Positions 22,341 to 25,848 of a stretch of DNA of 25,848 nucleotides are shown here, in pieces. Origin of the DNA: a virus; the IMG/VR virus record IMGVR_UViG_3300025120_008508, positions 1 to 25,848 of that record. One strand, 5' to 3'. A program made the translations under genes and the position numbers. Below the pieces are notes generated by a model, which was not told the origin of the DNA, did no database searches, and saw only the letters and a list, made by a program, of their open reading frames with translations. Each line of letters begins with the position of its first letter. Within the stretch, counting starts at the first letter, position 1.

Positions 22341-22695
22341 CTTTCTTGTAATCACTAATGTCAATTACTTTATCGTCCTCATTATCTAAAAGCATACGCT
22401 GCAAGTCACTGGTAGAACCTATAAAAACATTATTGGTTGTTGGGCCAGTGAGCTCAGCTGGCTTGTCATCTTTATTGATATCTTTTTTCTTTTTGTGAAG
22501 ATCCATAAGAGAACCATTAATGTCTCCTACGTTTTTCATCATATTAGATAAGACTTCAAAAGCTCGAGGATGTTCGGTAGCTCGCGCTACTTCCATCATC
22601 TCTTCCATAGCTTCAGATCCTTTGTTTAAAAGATCGTAATATACCCGTCTAGAATATTCAAAATCATCATCTGATACTGTATTATCTTCTGCCAT
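22333..22695 (-). CDS. 16: Terminase small subunit gp16
   Basis: 120 aa (T4 gp16 is 164 aa). It forms a ring that regulates gp17 ATPase and nuclease during packaging. The central coiled coil is visible: RVYYDLLNKGSEAMEEMMEVARATEHPRAFEVLSNMMKN and LMDLHKKKKDINK. A flexible segment then ends in DEDDKVIDISDYKKDE-like acidic residues. It overlaps gp17, as expected for the two terminase genes. It starts 11 nt after the gp15-like gene. Confidence 0.92.
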   Translation of the reverse strand: MAEDNTVSDDDFEYSRRVYYDLLNKGSEAMEEMMEVARATEHPRAFEVLSNMMKNVGDINGSLMDLHKKKKDINKDDKPAELTGPTTNNVFIGSTSDLQRMLLDNEDDKVIDISDYKKDE

Positions 22696-22706
22696 TCTAT
22701 ATGTCC

Positions 22707-24188
22707 TTATGGTGTATTAGCTATCCAACCCATGCCACTGTGTACAGTACAATAGTAATACAGTGTAGGTGCAGACGCTGCTACTGTAATCTGTGTGTAT
22801 GCACCAGCTTGACCAGGTACACCTGATGTTGTAACACCTGTTGTATATTGACTACCACTCTGATGAGTACCGTCTGCTGTAGTGCTAAACCTCAATGGGT
22901 GTCCACTGTTTGTATTATCACTTTGGTCAAATTTGTAAGTTGAACCTTCATTTAGTGTAAGTAGTGGACCAGCACCCGACAACCCAGCAATGTAATACTT
23001 GTTACCAGTACCGTATCCATTTGTGCCACTAGCAACTGTAACCGTGTAAGTCGTCGAAGTGGGTGATAAACTTGTATCATTAATTGTAACTGTACTTGAC
23101 GTTGCAACTATTGATCCACTTACGCTTACTGTTCTTACGCTTGCAGTAAATGTCTCTGCGCCTTCTGTTGTTGTATCAGCAGTTGGAGTAACACTAAACG
23201 ATCCTGCGTTGCTTGAAATTGCAAAGCTACCTGATGTTGTACTAAAGTCACTAGCACTTGTAACAGTCCAATACAATGTAGTTGCATCTGCTACGTTTGC
23301 TGTAGTTACGTTGAATACTAATGCACTACCTTCATTTACGTTATTTGCTGCTGGTGCAACTGCATAAGTTGCAGAGCCCCCTCCTGGAGTGCCACTAGCA
23401 GCATTAAAATCAAATAAGTAATTGTAATCAGCAGAATCCAAGAAGCTGAAGTCACTATCTGCAGATACTGCAAATGGGTCCGGCCTGGTTCTGAATTTAG
23501 CAACTGGCTGGTCTGAGTCTAATAGCCCTCTATTTTGCTCAGATATGTTTGTTATTGCTGTTCTTATAACATTGCTGTTAGTGACAGGTCCATAGAAGTT
23601 TATTTTCATATCAAATGTTAATGTGTATATGATAGTTCTTCTAGTCTCTAAAGGACTTTCATAATCGTCTGAGAAGTCAACGCTTTGTAAAGCAATTGGC
23701 ATATCTTCTTTAATGTTAGGATATCCATCAACTGGTTTAATTGTCACAGTATACTGGGGATTGAAGTATGGCAAAATTTGTTCAACAAGCTGAAGAGCAT
23801 CATCTTGATTTTTAGCAAAAATGCTTAACTGAAATCCAATGTTATATGGAACAAAGCTATAAAACTTTTTACGAGATCCAAAGCTAGTCCCAGCTTGAGT
23901 AAAAGTATTTGTTTTTTGTAGCTGTCTTCCCTGATCATATTGTATAGAGAGAACCTCAAAAGACATTCTAGGTAGTTTTATGGCTACTTTTGTGTCAGTA
24001 TCAAGATCTGGATTTTCTCTAATCCTGGCTAGAAATTTTCTTGCTGGACCATAAGATAGTGGAACTTTAACCTGACTTATAACATTACCAGAAGCGTCTT
24101 TACGTAAGGCATAAAGGTTATTAAACAACGTACCAAATACTGCTACGCTTTTCCTTATTCTTTGATGATAAAAATGAGTACCAAACAT
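22707..24188 (-). CDS. 15: gp15-like tail sheath terminator with Calx-beta and cupredoxin-like extension
   Basis: 493 aa, against 272 aa for T4 gp15. Residues 1 to about 230 match the gp15 tail-terminator domain (MFGTHFYHQRIRKSVAVFGTLFNN, YDQGRQLQKTN, RRTIIYTLTFDMKINFYGP), which caps the tube and sheath at the neck. A Ser/Asp linker leads to a Calx-beta domain at about 273-372 (NEGSALVFNVTT, EGAETFTASVRT, STVTINDTS). A final domain at about 379-493 has His430 in SGHPLRFS and then YYYCTVHSGMGW with Cys480, His483 and Met486, the ligand set of type-1 copper proteins. The extra domains probably decorate the neck. The position between gp14 and gp16 confirms the gp15 identity. Confidence 0.88.
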   Translation of the reverse strand: MFGTHFYHQRIRKSVAVFGTLFNNLYALRKDASGNVISQVKVPLSYGPARKFLARIRENPDLDTDTKVAIKLPRMSFEVLSIQYDQGRQLQKTNTFTQAGTSFGSRKKFYSFVPYNIGFQLSIFAKNQDDALQLVEQILPYFNPQYTVTIKPVDGYPNIKEDMPIALQSVDFSDDYESPLETRRTIIYTLTFDMKINFYGPVTNSNVIRTAITNISEQNRGLLDSDQPVAKFRTRPDPFAVSADSDFSFLDSADYNYLFDFNAASGTPGGGSATYAVAPAANNVNEGSALVFNVTTANVADATTLYWTVTSASDFSTTSGSFAISSNAGSFSVTPTADTTTEGAETFTASVRTVSVSGSIVATSSTVTINDTSLSPTSTTYTVTVASGTNGYGTGNKYYIAGLSGAGPLLTLNEGSTYKFDQSDNTNSGHPLRFSTTADGTHQSGSQYTTGVTTSGVPGQAGAYTQITVAASAPTLYYYCTVHSGMGWIANTP

Positions 24189-24190
24189 GG

Positions 24191-24454
24191 TTAACCTTTA
24201 TAAATTTTCTGTAGGTGAGTTTCAAACGCTTCTACTTTAGCTAACCTATCTGGCCAAAGTATATAATCTTTGCCTGGATTCTTTTTTAAATTATTAAGAA
24301 GAGGAACCATTGCATTATATAGTTTATCTAATTTATCTTTTGTTTCATTTGCTGCTGCAGTTCCTGTATCAGCTTTCTTAGCCGCAGCTTGTACAGCTTC
24401 TAGCTCTTCTTCATCTACAGCAGTAAAGCCAAAATCAAATATATCATCACTCAT
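24191..24454 (-). CDS. 87-aa conserved-looking protein between gp14 and gp15
   Basis: Starts with the ATG overlapping the gp14 stop (TAATG) and ends 2 nt before gp15. Acidic N-terminus MSDDIFDFGFTAVDEEELE, an Ala/Lys helical middle with ETKDKLDKLYNAMVPLLNNLKKNP, then YILWPDRLAKVEAFETHLQKIY. This last part (Y-I-x-W-P-x-R) is a pattern I recall from small ORFs in marine T4-like phages. T4 has no gene here. Tight placement in the neck operon suggests a virion or assembly role; the function is unknown. Confidence 0.8.
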   Translation of the reverse strand: MSDDIFDFGFTAVDEEELEAVQAAAKKADTGTAAANETKDKLDKLYNAMVPLLNNLKKNPGKDYILWPDRLAKVEAFETHLQKIYKG

Positions 24455-25350
24455 TAGTTATTCTCCGGATCGCCAAACGGATTAGCTTCACTAAAGTCAA
24501 GGAAGCCTGCCCCTATGTCACTAAAGTCTGAATTTTGTTCGTTCTGGCTTATCTGATTATCTTCTGTAACTAATGTTGGAGATGTGTATGTCATACCAGT
24601 TAAATCTGGTCTGTCCATAGAAACTTGTCTTCCAGTAACAAAAGTATGATAAAGGCCATCATCCGCACCAACATGAATTAGTCGAAGAACTTTATCTGAG
24701 TCTGACCAACCCGATATTTCACCCGATATCTTAACACCACTAGAGAATGTTTGTGTAGCTGTCTCGCCAATTACATATCCACCACCTGCACTATCCATTG
24801 TTAATAGATACTCATAAGCATAATCTCTTTCGATACTATCAATTGCATCAATATTAGTATCCAAATCTTCGTCATTATATTCAAATAACTCACAACGAAG
24901 TTTGTAAACAGCTAGATTACTTAGTTGATAGAACGGCTGCTCGTGTTCAACTGCCATAATTTGAAACATTGAATTAGATAAAGGAAGATAAACTAAATCC
25001 CCTTCTCTAGGTCTGTCACTATTAATATCGTTATCGTATTTATTTACAGTTGCTGACCATCTACGTCTAGCAACAACAAAAGTTGCTTGGTCTCTAATCT
25101 CTATACCAAATTTGGTAAACAGATCACCTTCACCGTCAAAACCTTCGACGTTTTCTACATACATTTCTACTTTATAAGAAGAGCTAAATCTAGATGGAAC
25201 ATCATCACCAAATACTCTATCTTCATTAACAATTGTTCTTGGAAGATAATAAACATCTTGACCATACATCTTCAAAGATTCTATAACGATATCTTCGTAT
25301 AGATTCTGCTCACCACTTACTTTCTGGCTGAAGTATAAATTAGTAGCCAT
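24454..25350 (-). CDS. 14: Neck protein gp14
   Basis: 298 aa (T4 gp14 is 256 aa). With gp13 it completes the head after packaging and forms the tail-attachment site. Family features: MATNLYFSQKVSGEQNLYEDIVIESLKMYGQDVYYLPR, then FGIEIRDQATFVVARRRW, EGDLVYLPLSNSMFQI and YKLRCELFEYNDEDLDT. The C-terminal third (about 200-298) is Asp/Ser-rich and more divergent. It is 7 nt after gp13 and overlaps the next ORF. Confidence 0.93.
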   Translation of the reverse strand: MATNLYFSQKVSGEQNLYEDIVIESLKMYGQDVYYLPRTIVNEDRVFGDDVPSRFSSSYKVEMYVENVEGFDGEGDLFTKFGIEIRDQATFVVARRRWSATVNKYDNDINSDRPREGDLVYLPLSNSMFQIMAVEHEQPFYQLSNLAVYKLRCELFEYNDEDLDTNIDAIDSIERDYAYEYLLTMDSAGGGYVIGETATQTFSSGVKISGEISGWSDSDKVLRLIHVGADDGLYHTFVTGRQVSMDRPDLTGMTYTSPTLVTEDNQISQNEQNSDFSDIGAGFLDFSEANPFGDPENN

Positions 25351-25357
25351 TTATTAG

Positions 25358-25848
25358 TTATCCTACAAAGAAGTCTACAGGTAATTCGTGATCGTTTCTT
25401 AACTTTTCTCTTAGACGCTCTAACTCTTGCATAGCATCTTCAAAAAGCTGCCGACCATTTAGAGTTACTCCTCCTGGTAATTGCATTCCTTCAAACTTAA
25501 TGAGGTTTGCACCCCATTGTTGTTTTATTAAAGCTGTGGTGTATTCCTTTAACCACATATCATTAAATATAGATGTATGGCTAGTTTCAGATATAACACT
25601 ATAAACTTCAGCTACAAGATACTCGCCTACTTTTACATCTTCATCTTCAAAGTTGCCGTGAATATAAAGTCTATTCATCTTTCGTACATAATCTACTTGT
25701 GGAGTACCATTCAATCGTTGATCAAGAAGGGACATATATTGCATAACTTGTTCATAGTAAGCAAGGTCTCCAAGATATGAACTCATATTTCCAATATCGT
25801 TTAAATGCATTTGATATTTTACACTAAACATATTCCTTGAAAACAAAC
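25358..25848 (-). CDS. 13: Neck protein gp13 (5' part outside window)
   Basis: The frame is open to the right edge, giving about 163 C-terminal residues of a protein that is 309 aa in T4. The TTG near 25846 is an internal codon, not a start. Conserved C-terminal segments: YEQVMQYMSLLDQRLNGTP, IFNDMWLKEYTTALIKQQWG, KFEGMQLPGGVTLNGRQLFEDA and ELPVDFFVG. Gp13 joins gp14 to seal the packaged head. The stop is followed by gp14 after 7 nt. Confidence 0.93.
   Translation of the reverse strand, partial: LFSRNMFSVKYQMHLNDIGNMSSYLGDLAYYEQVMQYMSLLDQRLNGTPQVDYVRKMNRLYIHGNFEDEDVKVGEYLVAEVYSVISETSHTSIFNDMWLKEYTTALIKQQWGANLIKFEGMQLPGGVTLNGRQLFEDAMQELERLREKLRNDHELPVDFFVG

Noticed and set aside
22341-22364. 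Longer gp17 start at a TTG codon
   Set aside because: The ATG at 22340 gives the family-typical MNETYLG start; the extension is in gp16 coding sequence.
1-25848. CRISPR arrays, insertion sequences, integrase or attachment sites
   Set aside because: No regularly spaced repeats, transposase-like ORF, terminal inverted repeats or integrase were seen; the gene content is that of a strictly lytic T4-like phage.

Overview
This window is a piece of a T4-like myovirus genome. The structural and replication genes are those of phage T4 (13-14-15-16-17-18-19-20-67-68-21-22-23 and uvsY-uvsW-55-47-46-45-44), in nearly the same order. The compact AT-rich sequence, the proteins unlike enteric T4, a flavin-dependent halogenase, a 2OG-Fe(II) oxygenase and Calx-beta/cupredoxin-like tails suggest a marine (cyanophage- or pelagiphage-like) relative. 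The host cannot be read from the window.

Layout: nearly everything lies on the minus strand, so transcription runs from high to low coordinates. From 25848 to 13311 is the virion block: neck gp13 (cut by the window end), gp14, a small conserved ORF, a gp15-like tail terminator with an added two-domain tail, terminase gp16/gp17, sheath gp18, tube gp19, portal gp20, prohead core gp67/gp68-like proteins, protease gp21, scaffold gp22 and major capsid gp23. T4-type late promoters (TATAAATA read on the minus strand) sit upstream of gp18, gp20, the gp68-like gene and a gp19-like gene.

From 13290 back to 12200 lies an island on the plus strand. A sigma70-type promoter drives an acidic 83-aa ORF. A second promoter with a nearly identical -35 region starts an untranslated stretch of about 540 nt full of long-range complementary segments, which looks like a large structured RNA. 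It is followed by a 33-aa ORF with a strong ribosome binding site and a rho-independent terminator. This terminator interlocks with a second one that ends the opposing gp23 transcript.

From 12129 to 440 is a recombination/replication block: a gp19-like tube paralogue, UvsY, UvsW, an Sm-like small protein, an unknown 218-aa protein, late sigma factor gp55, a 55-aa membrane protein, a 65-aa helical protein, gp47/gp46 nuclease, a 72-aa ORF, a SAM methyltransferase, a 2OG-Fe(II) oxygenase with an unusual GC-rich insert, the sliding clamp gp45, a 79-aa ORF and clamp loader gp44. At the left edge, translationally coupled to gp44, is the 5' part of a tryptophan-halogenase-family gene, where clamp-loader subunit gp62 would be expected. 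Many junctions are ATGA or TAATG overlaps, indicating polycistronic, coupled translation.

The most unusual material is the plus-strand RNA island and the cluster of small-molecule or modification enzymes (methyltransferase, 2OG oxygenase, halogenase) placed among the replication genes.
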